A stretch of DNA of 64,000 nucleotides from Serratia rhizosphaerae (GTDB taxonomy: Bacteria > Pseudomonadota > Gammaproteobacteria > Enterobacterales > Enterobacteriaceae), in assembly GCF_009817885.1 (NCBI RefSeq), contig NZ_CP041764.1, positions 1,364,001-1,428,000 of the forward strand. Direction: 5' to 3'. Below the pieces are notes generated by a model. The model did no database searches and was not told where the DNA came from. It saw nothing but the letters and a program-made list of their open reading frames with translations. Below, in pieces: positions 16,010-24,668 of the stretch (position 1 is its first letter; each line of letters starts with the position of its first letter). A program made the translations under genes and the position numbers.

Positions 16010-18154
16010 ATGGAAAAAGTATTAACGGTATGCCCCTACTGCGGTTCCGGCTGCAAACTTAATCTGCTGGTTGAGCATGGCCGCGTGGTGGGCGCCGAAG
16101 GCGCCAACGGCGTCACCAATCAGGGCGAACTGTGCCTGAAAGGCTACTACGGTTGGGATTTTCTCAACGATACCAAACTGCTCACGCCGCGCCTGCAGTC
16201 CCCGATGATCCGCCGTCAGCGCGGCGGCGAGCTGGAAAAGGTCAGCTGGGAAGAAGCCATCGGCTACGTCAGTGAACGGCTGGCGGCGCTTAAGGCGCAA
16301 TACGGCGCGCAATCTATCATGACGACCGGATCGTCGCGCGGGCCAGGCAACGAAGCCAACTATCTGATGCAAAAGTTCGTACGTGCCGTACTGGGCAGCA
16401 ACAATATCGATTGCTGCGCGCGGGTTTGCCATGGACCATCGGTCGCCGGGCTGCAGGCCACGCTGGGCAACGGCGCGATGAGCAACGCGATCGGCGAGAT
16501 CGAGCATAGCGACTGTCTGCTGATTTTCGGCTACAACGCCGCAGATTCGCACCCGATCGTCGCCAGACGCATTCTGAAAGCCAAACAGAACGGCGCCAAA
16601 ATTATCGTCTGCGATCCGCGTCATATCGAAACCGCTCGTCTGGCCGATATTTGGTTGCCACTGCGCAACGGCAGTAACATGGCGCTGGTAAACGGACTGG
16701 CGCAGGTAATCATTGCCGAGAGTCTGTATGACCGCCAATTCGTCGCACAGCACACCGAGGGCTTTGAGCAGTTCCGCAAAACCGTCATGCGCTATACCCC
16801 GGACTACACCGCCGAGATCACCGGCCTGTCGCCGCAGCAGATCCGCGATGCCGCCGTGATGTATGCCAAAGCCGGCAGCGCCACGCTGCTGTGGGGCATG
16901 GGCGTCACTCAGTGGGGACAGGGCGTCGAGGTGGTGAAAGGGTTAGCTGGGCTGGCGCTGTTAACCGGCAACCTCGGACGGCCTAACGTCGGCGTCGGGC
17001 CGGTGCGCGGACAAAACAACGTGCAAGGCGCCTGCGACATGGGGGCTCTGCCGAACAGCTTCCCGGGCTATCAGCCGGTGAACGATGAAGCCACGCGCGA
17101 AAAGTTCACTGCCGCCTGGGGTGTGCCGACGCTGAGCAGCGAAATTGGCTGTACTATCACCGACGTACCGCATAAGGCGCTGAGCGGTGAACTGAAAGCC
17201 TATTACATCATGGGCGAGGATCCGCTACAGACCGAACCGGATCTGTCTTTGATGCGTCAGGCGTTTGCAGCGCTTGATCTGATCGTGGTGCAAGATATTT
17301 TCATGACCAAAACCGCGTCAATGGCCGATGTGATCCTGCCGGCCACCTCCTGGGGAGAACATGAAGGGGTGTACACCAGCGCTGACCGTGGCTTCCAGCA
17401 CTTCGCCAAGGCGGTAGAACCCAAAGGAGACGTCAAAACCGACTGGCAAATCATCAGCCTGCTTGCCAGCGCGCTCGGCTACTCCATGCACTATGACAAT
17501 ACCGAGCAAATCTGGGACGAAATGCGTGCGCTGTGCCCAAACTTCGCCGGTGCCAGCTATGAAAAGCTGGCCGGCCTCGGCTATGTGCAATGGCCCTGCC
17601 CGGATGATGCCCACCCCGGTACGCCCTATCTGTACCAACACGCTATTTTCTCGCGTCCCGGCGGTAAGGCATTGATGACCACCAGCGAGTGGCGTCCCCC
17701 GCAGGAACAAACCGACAGAGAATACCCCTTGGTGCTATGTACGGTGCGCGAGGTCGGACATTACAGCTGCCGTTCGATGACCGGCAACTGCAGCGCACTG
17801 CAGACGCTGGCCGATGAACCGGGATGCATACAGCTCAACCCGCTTGATGCACAGGCCGCCGGCATTCAGGATCGCCAACTCGTCTGGGTCAGCTCGCGCC
17901 GCGGTAAAGTGATTAGCCGCGCGGATCTGAGCGAGCGCGTCAATCGTGGCGCGGTTTATATGACCTATCAATGGTGGATCGGCGCCTGTAATGAGCTGAC
18001 GCTGGATCATCTGGATCCGATCGCCAAAACGCCGGAGTATAAGCACTGTGCGGTGAAATTGCTTGCTATCGCCGATCAGCAAGGGGCGGAAAGCTACGTG
18101 AAAACGGAATATCAGGCGTTGAAAACCCGTTTAAAAAACGCCGCGCTGGCCTAA
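16010..18154 (+). CDS. fdhF: Formate dehydrogenase H-type catalytic subunit, cysteine form
   Basis: 714 residues, one fewer than E. coli FdhF. The N-terminal CPYCGSGCKLNLL with a later CLKG binds a [4Fe-4S] cluster; the rest is the bis-MGD molybdopterin fold with GQNNVQGACDMGALP and REVGHYSCRSMTGNC. At codon 140, where E. coli has selenocysteine (UGA), the codon is TGC in the context ARV-C-HGPSVAG, so this is a cysteine enzyme that does not need the selenocysteine machinery. The start ATG at 16010 has GGAG about 9 nt before it; in-frame TTG and ATG codons upstream are less likely. It oxidises formate to CO2 and passes electrons to HydN-like partners. No hydrogenase genes are in the window, so it need not be part of a formate hydrogenlyase. 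Confidence 0.94.
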   Translation: MEKVLTVCPYCGSGCKLNLLVEHGRVVGAEGANGVTNQGELCLKGYYGWDFLNDTKLLTPRLQSPMIRRQRGGELEKVSWEEAIGYVSERLAALKAQYGAQSIMTTGSSRGPGNEANYLMQKFVRAVLGSNNIDCCARVCHGPSVAGLQATLGNGAMSNAIGEIEHSDCLLIFGYNAADSHPIVARRILKAKQNGAKIIVCDPRHIETARLADIWLPLRNGSNMALVNGLAQVIIAESLYDRQFVAQHTEGFEQFRKTVMRYTPDYTAEITGLSPQQIRDAAVMYAKAGSATLLWGMGVTQWGQGVEVVKGLAGLALLTGNLGRPNVGVGPVRGQNNVQGACDMGALPNSFPGYQPVNDEATREKFTAAWGVPTLSSEIGCTITDVPHKALSGELKAYYIMGEDPLQTEPDLSLMRQAFAALDLIVVQDIFMTKTASMADVILPATSWGEHEGVYTSADRGFQHFAKAVEPKGDVKTDWQIISLLASALGYSMHYDNTEQIWDEMRALCPNFAGASYEKLAGLGYVQWPCPDDAHPGTPYLYQHAIFSRPGGKALMTTSEWRPPQEQTDREYPLVLCTVREVGHYSCRSMTGNCSALQTLADEPGCIQLNPLDAQAAGIQDRQLVWVSSRRGKVISRADLSERVNRGAVYMTYQWWIGACNELTLDHLDPIAKTPEYKHCAVKLLAIADQQGAESYVKTEYQALKTRLKNAALA

Positions 18155-18158
18155 TCGC

Positions 18159-18192
18159 TGCGGCGTCGGCAACCCAAAGCGCCGACGCCGCA
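18159..18192. terminator. Strong hairpin between convergent fdhF and phoX
   Basis: A perfect 12-bp stem (18159-18170 with 18181-18192, TGCGGCGTCGGC and its complement) encloses a 10-nt loop in the 45-bp gap between two convergent stops. No T-run follows, but position and strength suggest a bidirectional transcription end. Confidence 0.7.
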
Positions 18193-18199
18193 ACATTGC

Positions 18200-20089
18200 T
18201 TAAGCCCCGATCACCCCGCCATCCTTGCGGGTAATCATCATCACCGACGATCGCGGCCGCGGACTGTTGTGCGGGAAGTGAGAATCCCCCTCTTCCCCCG
18301 GGTGCTGAACGTTAACGAACAGCGTTTTGTAATCCTGGGCGAAGGTGACGCCGGTCAGCTCACAAGATTTCGGCCCGACCATAAAGCGGCGGATTTCACC
18401 GCTTTGCGGATCCCCCACCAGCATCTGGTTGTTCCCCTGCCCCTGATAGTCGCCCTTGTTGCTGTACTTACCGTCGGTCAGGATCCACAGGCGTCCTGCG
18501 CTGTCGAACCCCAGCCCGTCCGGGCTGTTAAAGGTATTCTCGGCGGTAATATTCGGCGTGCCGCGATACATGCCTTCCGGGTGGGCAATCGGGTTGCCGC
18601 ACAGCGCAAACATATCCCAGGAAAAGTGCTCCGCAGTGGCGTCGCCGCCCTCATCCCAGCGGATAATCTGGCCGTAGATGTTTTTCGGCCGCGGGTTGGC
18701 CGGGTTCAGCGGCATGCCTTCGTCACCGCGTTTGCTGTTGTTGGTCAGGGTGCAGTAAGCCCGCCCGTCGTGCGGGTTCACCGCGATCCACTCAGGACGG
18801 TCCATCTTGGTGGCGCCGACCTGCGCCGCCGCCTTGCGGGCAAAAATCAGCACTTCGGCAGCGTCACGGAAGCCGTTTTCCGGCGTCAGACCGTTTTTAC
18901 CGAACTCCAGCGCGATCCAGCGCCCTTTTCCCTTCAGCGGCGTGCCGCTGGCATCGCCGTCGAACTGCGCCACAAACAGCGTGCCCTCATCCAACAGGCT
19001 GCGGTTATTGGCCGGATTGACGTTGTCCACTTTACCTTTGGAGACATATTTATAGATATGCTCACCGCGCTCGTCATCCCCCATATACACCACCAGGCGG
19101 CCGTTTTTCGCCACCGTGACCGCCGCGTTCTCGTGCTTGAAGCGCCCCAGCGCGGTGTGTTTGATCGGCGTAGAGGTCGGGTTCATCGGATCGATTTCCA
19201 CAATCCAGCCGTGGCGGTTAAATTCATTCGGGTTCTTCGCCACGTCGAAGCGCTCGTCAAAGTCCGGCCAGTTGCGTTCCGGCTCGTTAGCCTTCAGCGT
19301 ATAACGCTTTTGCTCCGGCGTGGTCTGGTAATCCGCCTGTTGGGTGCCGAAGTAGGTATCGAAGTTTTCTTCACAGGTCAGGTAAGTGCCCCACGGCGTT
19401 TTGCCGTTGGCGCAGTTGCCAAAAGTGCCCAGCACCTTGCGGCCGCTCGGATCGGCGGCGGTTTGCAGCAGCGGATGGCCGGCGGCCGGGCCGCTGAACT
19501 GCATCTGCGTATTGGCGGTAATACGGCGGTTATAGCGCGACGGGCGCTCCACTTCCCAACGCGGCGTATCGCCGACGCGTTTGACCGCCACGATCGACAC
19601 GCCATGCGCCGCCTGCGACTTACGCACGTCTTCCAGACTGGTGGCCTTGTCGCCGCCGTGGGCGAACAGATACTGCTCGTTGACGTATTCGTTATTAATC
19701 GCCATCACGCCGTGGTTATCGTCAATCGGGAAGAAGCTCATGCCGTCATTATTGTCGCCGAACTGTTTCTCCTGCTCGGCCGCGCTGTTGCCGCCGTTCG
19801 GATCGAACGCCGCCGCGCCGTCGACCAGCGGTTCGCCCCAGGAAATCAGTACCTCGGCGTTATAGCCTTCGGCAATAGCAATATCGTCCGCGGTCGAAGC
19901 GGCAATGCCTTTGAAGCCCAACAGCTTGTTGACCGGCAGGTCCGCCGCCAGCGCATCGCCGGATACCGACCAAATCCCGCCGCCGAGAAAGCCCGCCAGC
20001 CCCACCGCGCCGGCGCTGCCCAATAACAGTTTACGACGGGTCGGATCGATCAGGCGGTCGGCGTTTAATTGCTCAATGTTATTCGTCAT
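18200..20089 (-). CDS. phoX: PhoX-family alkaline phosphatase, Tat-exported (DUF839)
   Basis: 629 residues. The N-terminus has a twin-arginine signal (TRRKLLLGSAGAVGLAGFLGGG, cleavage near ALA-A), so it is exported folded. The family hallmarks GNCANGKTPWGTYLTCEENFD, GRFKHENAAV, GDDERGEHIYKYVS and the C-terminal GEEGD are present. PhoX enzymes are metal-dependent (Ca and Fe in characterised members) phosphomonoesterases scavenging phosphate. It stands alone between fdhF and folA. A candidate Pho box with a correctly placed -10 lies upstream, consistent with PhoB control. The position between folA and the purine island is not its place in E. coli, which lacks the gene. Confidence 0.88.
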   Translation of the reverse strand: MTNNIEQLNADRLIDPTRRKLLLGSAGAVGLAGFLGGGIWSVSGDALAADLPVNKLLGFKGIAASTADDIAIAEGYNAEVLISWGEPLVDGAAAFDPNGGNSAAEQEKQFGDNNDGMSFFPIDDNHGVMAINNEYVNEQYLFAHGGDKATSLEDVRKSQAAHGVSIVAVKRVGDTPRWEVERPSRYNRRITANTQMQFSGPAAGHPLLQTAADPSGRKVLGTFGNCANGKTPWGTYLTCEENFDTYFGTQQADYQTTPEQKRYTLKANEPERNWPDFDERFDVAKNPNEFNRHGWIVEIDPMNPTSTPIKHTALGRFKHENAAVTVAKNGRLVVYMGDDERGEHIYKYVSKGKVDNVNPANNRSLLDEGTLFVAQFDGDASGTPLKGKGRWIALEFGKNGLTPENGFRDAAEVLIFARKAAAQVGATKMDRPEWIAVNPHDGRAYCTLTNNSKRGDEGMPLNPANPRPKNIYGQIIRWDEGGDATAEHFSWDMFALCGNPIAHPEGMYRGTPNITAENTFNSPDGLGFDSAGRLWILTDGKYSNKGDYQGQGNNQMLVGDPQSGEIRRFMVGPKSCELTGVTFAQDYKTLFVNVQHPGEEGDSHFPHNSPRPRSSVMMITRKDGGVIGA

Positions 20090-20161
20090 GATTTCGCTTC
20101 CTGTTAGCTGACGCCACGGTTCAAAGTCACCAGAGTGGCCGGGCGCTCAAAGTTGGGCTTC

Positions 20162-20195
20162 ATACTAATCAGGAAGTGTGACGAAAATGTTACAA
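20162..20195 (-). promoter_or_regulatory. Candidate Pho box and -10 element for phoX
   Basis: On the minus strand TTGTAACATTTTCGTCAC (20195-20178) resembles two 7-bp Pho half-sites 4 bp apart (consensus CTGTCAT-N4-CTGTCAC). Ten bases further stands TAGTAT (20167-20162), the spacing seen in PhoB-dependent promoters where the Pho box replaces the -35. Confidence 0.5.
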
Positions 20196-20228
20196 GCAAC
20201 GGGCGGCAAAAAATTTACGCGCCAAAAC

Positions 20229-20261
20229 CAGCCAGGGCGCAAATACATTGCGCCCTGGCTG
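20229..20261 (-). terminator. Rho-independent terminator of folA
   Basis: A 14-bp perfect stem (CAGCCAGGGCGCAA and its complement) with a 5-nt loop, followed on the minus strand by GGTTTTGG. It lies 25 bp past the folA stop. Confidence 0.75.
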
Positions 20262-20285
20262 CTGAAGTCATCGGATGGCGGGGAA

Positions 20286-20768
20286 TTAACGGCGCTCTAA
20301 AATCTCAAAGCAGTAGCTGTGGGAGTTTTGCGCATCCGCATCATGAAATTCGCTGAACGAGGTTTCCCACTCGTCAGGCTCATAATCGGGGAAGTGGGTA
20401 TCGCCGCCGATCTCCGCATCAATATGCGTCAGATACAGGCGGTCGGCGCGCGGCAGAAATTGGGTATAGATATGCCCGCCGCCCATGATCATCACTTCTT
20501 CCACATTGCCGGCCGCCGCCAGGGCCTCGTCCAGCGAGGTCGCCCAGGTGACGCCGGTTTCGCTGCCCGGCCGGCTGCTCAGCACGATATTGTGACGGCC
20601 CGGCAGCGGACGACCAATCGACTCAAAGGTCTTACGACCCATAATGACCGGTTTATTCAGCGTGTTACGTTTAAACCACGCTAAATCCGCCGGCAGGTGC
20701 CACGGCATGGCGTTTTCCATGCCGATTACGCGATCCGCCGCCAACGCAGCGATCAGGCTAATGATCAT
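20286..20768 (-). CDS. folA: Dihydrofolate reductase
   Basis: 160 residues, type I DHFR reducing dihydrofolate to tetrahydrofolate with NADPH. Seen: MISLIAALAADRVIGMENAMPWHLPADLAWFK with the active-site Trp and Asp, VIMGRKTFESIGRPLPGR (NADPH binding), and GGGHIYTQFL. In E. coli it lies next to kefC; here about 10 kb of exporter and effector-immunity genes separate the two. It has its own terminator. The start ATG is preceded by a weak AGGGTT. Confidence 0.97.
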   Translation of the reverse strand: MIISLIAALAADRVIGMENAMPWHLPADLAWFKRNTLNKPVIMGRKTFESIGRPLPGRHNIVLSSRPGSETGVTWATSLDEALAAAGNVEEVMIMGGGHIYTQFLPRADRLYLTHIDAEIGGDTHFPDYEPDEWETSFSEFHDADAQNSHSYCFEILERR

Positions 20769-20997
20769 TATTTAACCCTGTATAAACCTAATGGATATGC
20801 TGTAGCAGGCTGAGGACAACGCGGTACACCACCGCCAATCGGCCAGTTATATTCCCTGTCGCTCAAGCTTAAAAGCGCCAGCCGCTCAAATTGGACACAC
20901 TATACGTAAAGCCCCATCGGCCGTCGATAGGGTAAACAAGCAATATGAATATATAAGACAGCTCTTATCAGAATCGCTAATGACACCGAACAATAAA

Positions 20998-21468
20998 CTA
21001 AACGCCGGGCCGTTTACGATATAACCACAGCCCCGGTAGCGACAGGCCAATCGACAGCGCCCCGACGATAAAGCAGGCCTTGAGAAAATGGCTGACAACT
21101 ACCCCCATCAGCACCTCGCTGTAGCCCTGATGGGACAGCTCCACCACCGAGATCATCGCGGTATAGGCCGGAATGCCGGGGAACATCGGAATAACCGCCG
21201 CCACGGTAAAGACTTTGGGATGCGCCAGCAGCCAACGCGACCAGGAGATGCCGAGCATGCCGATCAGCACCGCCGCCAAAAAAGAGGCCCACTCAATATT
21301 CATCCCCAGCCACATCAGCAACATGCGTGTGCCGTGCCCGACGCCCCCCAGCAGCGCACAATAGCGCAGCGCGCGGCGCGGCACGTTAAACACCATCGCG
21401 AACCCCAGCGCCGGTACGGCGGCCAGCAGCATGTCCTGCATCAGCGCCCACAGCAAACTTATGCCCAT
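20998..21468 (-). CDS. yjjB: ThrE-type exporter small subunit YjjB
   Basis: 156 residues, membrane protein with about five hydrophobic segments, matching E. coli YjjB over its whole length (PAxGFAMVFNVP, LAHPKVFTVAAVIPMFPGI, GALSIGLSLPGLWLYRKRP). With YjjP it forms a split ThrE family transporter; the E. coli pair exports succinate under anaerobic conditions. I start at 21468 (MGISLLWALMQDM); a start five codons upstream is possible. It overlaps the end of yjjP by 10 bp. Confidence 0.9.
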   Translation of the reverse strand: MGISLLWALMQDMLLAAVPALGFAMVFNVPRRALRYCALLGGVGHGTRMLLMWLGMNIEWASFLAAVLIGMLGISWSRWLLAHPKVFTVAAVIPMFPGIPAYTAMISVVELSHQGYSEVLMGVVVSHFLKACFIVGALSIGLSLPGLWLYRKRPGV

Positions 21469-22229
21469 CCCCGCAGCCCCCACAGCGACATCGCCATCAC
21501 CACGCCAATACAGGTCGCCAGCGTCAGCAGGCTGGCCATCGCCCAGCGCGCCAGCCCGGTGTTCACATGGCCTTTAAACATATCCGCTACCGCGTTGATC
21601 AGCGGAAAACCCGGCACCAGCAACAACACGCTGGCGGCCATCGCCACGCCCGCCGTCTGGCTAAACAGCGGCAGGCGCAGCAATAGGCCGGATACCGAGG
21701 TGGCAACAAACGCCGTCAGGCAAAAGTTAATCAGCGGATTCATCTGCCGCTGCGTCAGCCACTGCCGCACCCACATCGCCAGACCGCTGGCGACAAAAGT
21801 CACGGCAAAGGCGTCCCGGCCGCCGCCGTTCAGCATGCTGAAACAACCGCAGGACAGCGCCACCATCAGCACCACCAGCGGGCGCGGATAGCGCAGCGGT
21901 CGCAGTTTTTCAAAGCGTCTGGCGACGTCCTGCGCATCCGCCAGCCGGTGCTCGGCCAAAATAACGATATGCTGCACCTCGGTCACCATCTGCATATTGA
22001 TGCCACGGTCGACGTTTTTACGCGTGCTGGTCAGGCACTCACCGTGGCTGATGGTAGTCAGGACGATGGCATTCGCCGAGATCGAGCTTTCTACCCGCTC
22101 CATCCCCAGCGCCAGGCCCAAACGGCCGGACAGCTGCTCCACCAGCATGCTTTCCGCGCCGTGCTGCAACAGCAGCAGCCCGCACTGGATGCACAGGCGC
22201 GTCACTTCACGTTGCTGCTGCCTGCTCAT
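21459..22229 (-). CDS. yjjP: ThrE-type exporter large subunit YjjP
   Basis: 256 residues. The N-terminal soluble part (about 1-115, with LLLQHGAESMLVEQL and TTISHGECLT) is followed by about five membrane helices, as in E. coli YjjP (DUF1212 half of ThrE). I chose the ATG at 22229 (MSRQQQREVTRLC), which has AGGA 7 nt upstream; a start 14 codons earlier is open but unlike the family. It overlaps yjjB and must act with it. A piece of this gene (21938-22019) occurs a second time at 27794-27875, evidence of a tandem duplication of the neighbourhood. Confidence 0.9.
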   Translation of the reverse strand: MSRQQQREVTRLCIQCGLLLLQHGAESMLVEQLSGRLGLALGMERVESSISANAIVLTTISHGECLTSTRKNVDRGINMQMVTEVQHIVILAEHRLADAQDVARRFEKLRPLRYPRPLVVLMVALSCGCFSMLNGGGRDAFAVTFVASGLAMWVRQWLTQRQMNPLINFCLTAFVATSVSGLLLRLPLFSQTAGVAMAASVLLLVPGFPLINAVADMFKGHVNTGLARWAMASLLTLATCIGVVMAMSLWGLRGWA

Positions 22230-22375
22230 GTTATGATCCTGCCCCATACCGCCCCACGCACTCTGCTCCATGAATATTCATCATATTGCTGAAGATAGCG
22301 GTGGTGGATTGATGCGCATCAGGGTCGGCGGCGTTATTATCGATGCCGTCCTCATTTTTTCCCGAGATTGTGAAC

Positions 22376-22990
22376 ATGCTTGAAACCTCGTTATTTGTCG
22401 CCGGCATCGCCACGCTGGGCATGCTGTCGCCGGGGCCGGATTTCTTTCTGGTGATTAAAAATGCGGCGCGCTATCAACGGCTGCCCGCGCTGATCACCGC
22501 GCTGGGCGTTATCTGCGGCGTCGCCACCCATATGTCCTACTGCGTCGCCGGGCTGGCGGTGGTGATTACCACCACTCCCTGGCTGTTCAATCTGCTGAAG
22601 TACGCCGGGGCGGCGTATCTGATTTGGGTCGGAGTGCAGGCACTGCTGTCGCGCGGCGGCGGCAAGATGAACGTCGGCAACCTGCCACAGCAGCAGGTCA
22701 GCCTGAAGAGCGCTTTCGTACAGGGCTACCTGTGCAACCTGCTCAACCCCAAGGCGACGCTGTTTTTCCTGGCGGTGTTTACCCAAGTACTGCAGATAGA
22801 TTCCGGGATCGGCGAGAAACTGTGGTACGCGGGGATTATTTTAGGGCTGTCCGTCCTGTGGTGGCCGCTGCTGGTGTTTCTGATTCAAAGCGGCCCGGTA
22901 CGACGCGGGCTGGAGAAAGCCCAGAAGGTGGTGGATAAACTGCTCGGCGGCATGCTGATTGCCCTCGGCATCAAGGTGGCGCTCAGCTAA
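22376..22990 (+). CDS. LysE/RhtB-family amino acid exporter
   Basis: 204 residues with six predicted membrane segments and the family signature GMLSPGPDFFLVIKNAARY near the N-terminus, then GYLCNLLNPKATLFFLAVF. The family exports amino acids such as homoserine, threonine, lysine or leucine; the substrate here cannot be told. I start at 22376 (MLETSLFVAGIATLGMLSPGPD); 11 upstream codons are open but not conserved. It is divergent from yjjP and convergent with the ankyrin lipoprotein array. Its 3' end (from CAGCTAA) also recurs in the scar at 27876. Confidence 0.88.
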   Translation: MLETSLFVAGIATLGMLSPGPDFFLVIKNAARYQRLPALITALGVICGVATHMSYCVAGLAVVITTTPWLFNLLKYAGAAYLIWVGVQALLSRGGGKMNVGNLPQQQVSLKSAFVQGYLCNLLNPKATLFFLAVFTQVLQIDSGIGEKLWYAGIILGLSVLWWPLLVFLIQSGPVRRGLEKAQKVVDKLLGGMLIALGIKVALS

Positions 22991-23003
22991 ACCGCCTTGG
23001 AAA

Positions 23004-23030
23004 GACGGGGGCTGCCGGCTAGCCTCCGTC
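23004..23030. terminator. Hairpin between rhtB-like gene and the lipoprotein array
   Basis: GACGGGGGCT (23004-23013) pairs with AGCCTCCGTC (23021-23030) over 10 bp including one G-T wobble. It stands between convergent stops and has no T-run; it may end both transcripts. Confidence 0.45.
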
Positions 23031-23046
23031 ATGCTCATCGCGCGCG

Positions 23047-23805
23047 TTACGCCTCCGGCGGCCACTTCACCCCCAGCGCAATCATCTTGTCGCGCAGCTG
23101 CAGACAGTTCTGGTGGTATTCAGTTTCCGGCCGGCTGTCCTTGATGCCGTCTTGCACCAGCGACGCAAATACCCAGCCCAGTTTATTTACCGGATTAGGA
23201 TCCGCACCGTGATCCAGCAGGTAATTTACATGTTCAAAGCTATTGCTGAGAAAGGCTGCCATTAACGGTGTTTCACCTAAAGAGTCTCGCGCATCGACAT
23301 CAACCCCGCGCATGATCAATAATGCTAGCGTATCCGTATTCTTGGCTTGTAACGTATTATAAATAATCGCTTCATTATGATTTCGGTCTCTGGCATTCGG
23401 ATCCAAACCACCATCCAATAGTGCCTTTAACCAGATATCCTTATCCCCCATTGAGACCATTTCCGCCGGGCTGGCCATCCCTCTGGGGAGTGGTTGCAAA
23501 GGATCAGCCCCTGCTTTAACCAGCGCGGTCACAATTTGCAAACGTGGCTTGGGGTTATTGTTGTAGTAAGTTTCATTCAGGGCAAAGTACAGTATGGTTA
23601 AGTCCTGTTCGCCCGGAGTATTCAGATCCGTTTCCGGCGCCAGTTGTTTTACCCTGTTCAGGTCGCCCGCCTCAATGGCCTTGGCCAAAACCAGCTGTTG
23701 GCCCGTAAAGTATTCTTCCGGTTCAATTTTTTTCATGCCGTTGCATCCTGCCAGTAAAATTACTACCCAAAAAACAACGGCGATACTTATCCATCGGTTA
23801 CGCAT
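23047..23805 (-). CDS. Ankyrin-repeat lipoprotein, candidate lipase immunity protein (cluster 1, copy 4)
   Basis: 252 residues. The lipoprotein signal is MRNRWISIAVVFWVVILLAGC (lipobox LAGC), then N at +2, so the protein should be anchored facing the periplasm. Ankyrin-like repeats follow: AKAIEAGDLNRVKQLAPETDLNTPG, ALVKAGADPLQP, LALLIMRGVDVDARDSLGETPLMAAF and NYLLDHGADPNPVN. The end is the shared VKWPPEA. It is the last of four tandem paralogs after lipase 1. Its middle (LPRGMASPAEMVSMGDKDIWLKALLDGGLDP) matches cluster 2 copies while its C-terminal third matches cluster 1 copies, so it is a mosaic. A role in neutralising a periplasmic lipase is inferred from similarity in layout to Tle/Tli pairs. 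Confidence 0.82.
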   Translation of the reverse strand: MRNRWISIAVVFWVVILLAGCNGMKKIEPEEYFTGQQLVLAKAIEAGDLNRVKQLAPETDLNTPGEQDLTILYFALNETYYNNNPKPRLQIVTALVKAGADPLQPLPRGMASPAEMVSMGDKDIWLKALLDGGLDPNARDRNHNEAIIYNTLQAKNTDTLALLIMRGVDVDARDSLGETPLMAAFLSNSFEHVNYLLDHGADPNPVNKLGWVFASLVQDGIKDSRPETEYHQNCLQLRDKMIALGVKWPPEA

Positions 23806-23851
23806 GATTATCCCTTAGACGAACGCAGGCAGTCCATCGCCACAGCCCCTG

Positions 23852-24601
23852 TTATGCCTCCGGCGGCCACTTTACGCCCAACGCGATCATCTTGTCGCGC
23901 AGCCGCAGACAGTTCTGGTGGTATTCAGTTTCCGGCCGGCTGTCCTTGATCTCGTCTTGCACCAGCGAAGCAAATACCCAGCCCTTCTTATTTACCGGAT
24001 TTGGATCAGCGCCGTGGTCCAGCAAATAATTGGCGTGCTCAAAGCTATTGCTGAAAAAAGCTGCCATTAGCGGCGTTTGGCCTAAAGAATCCCTCGTATC
24101 AACATCGGCACCGCGCACAACTAATAATGCCAACGTATCGGTAGTCTTGGCATAAATGGTTTCATAGATCATGGGATAGTCAGTGCTCTTAACTCTGGCA
24201 TCCGGAGATAGACCACCGTCCAGCATAGCCTTCAGCCAGATATCCTTATCGCCCTTGGCCATCCATAAAGCCGGCTTGTTCCCCCTTTGTGGTAAAGGAT
24301 CCGCGCCAGCACTGACCAGCGCCGTAATAATTTCCAGTCGATTGGCCGGATTATCGTTATACATCGCCTCGTTGATGGCGAAAAACAGCGGGGTTAATTT
24401 CTGCTCGCCGGGGGTATTCAGATCCGTTTCCGGCGCCAGCTGTTTTACCCTGCCCAGGTCCCCCGCCTCAATGGCCTTGGCCAATATCAGCTGTTGGCCG
24501 GTAAAGTAGTCTTCCGGTTCAATTTTCTTCATGCCGTTGCATCCTGCCAGCAAGATTAGCCCGCAAAAAACAACGGCGATACCGATCCATGGGTTACGCA
24601 T
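23852..24601 (-). CDS. Ankyrin-repeat lipoprotein, candidate lipase immunity protein (cluster 1, copy 3)
   Basis: 249 residues with signal MRNPWIGIAVVFCGLILLAGC. It belongs with copy 2 to a sub-type in which the second repeat reads INEAMYNDNPANRLEIITALVSAGADPLP and the centre lacks the MASPAEMV segment (WMAKGDKDIWLKAMLDGGLSPDAR). The C-terminal part matches copies 1 and 4. I start at the ATG at 24601, which aligns with the other copies; 22 further open codons come from the spacer and read through non-coding sequence. It follows copy 2 by about 65 bp of conserved spacer. Confidence 0.82.
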   Translation of the reverse strand: MRNPWIGIAVVFCGLILLAGCNGMKKIEPEDYFTGQQLILAKAIEAGDLGRVKQLAPETDLNTPGEQKLTPLFFAINEAMYNDNPANRLEIITALVSAGADPLPQRGNKPALWMAKGDKDIWLKAMLDGGLSPDARVKSTDYPMIYETIYAKTTDTLALLVVRGADVDTRDSLGQTPLMAAFFSNSFEHANYLLDHGADPNPVNKKGWVFASLVQDEIKDSRPETEYHQNCLRLRDKMIALGVKWPPEA

Positions 24602-24668
24602 GATCGTCCTTTTACCGAACGCCAGCCAGCCCATCGCCACCATACCCGTTAGGTCTCCGGCGGCCACT

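Noticed and set aside
16427..16480. SECIS-type hairpin after codon 140 of fdhF
   Set aside because: The codon is TGC, so no selenocysteine insertion is needed; I saw no reason to call the element.
18269..20026. 585-codon open frame antisense to phoX
   Set aside because: Arginine- and histidine-rich translation typical of antisense reading; phoX has a clear signal peptide and motifs.
22271..22387. Possible 38-codon leader ORF before the RhtB-like gene
   Set aside because: Starts ATG at 22271 and overlaps the exporter start, but has no RBS and no sign of conservation that I can check.
24602..24667. N-terminal extension of an ankyrin lipoprotein (MAAGDLTGM...)
   Set aside because: It reads through the intergenic spacer and would bury the lipoprotein signal; all copies align from the ATG of MRN.
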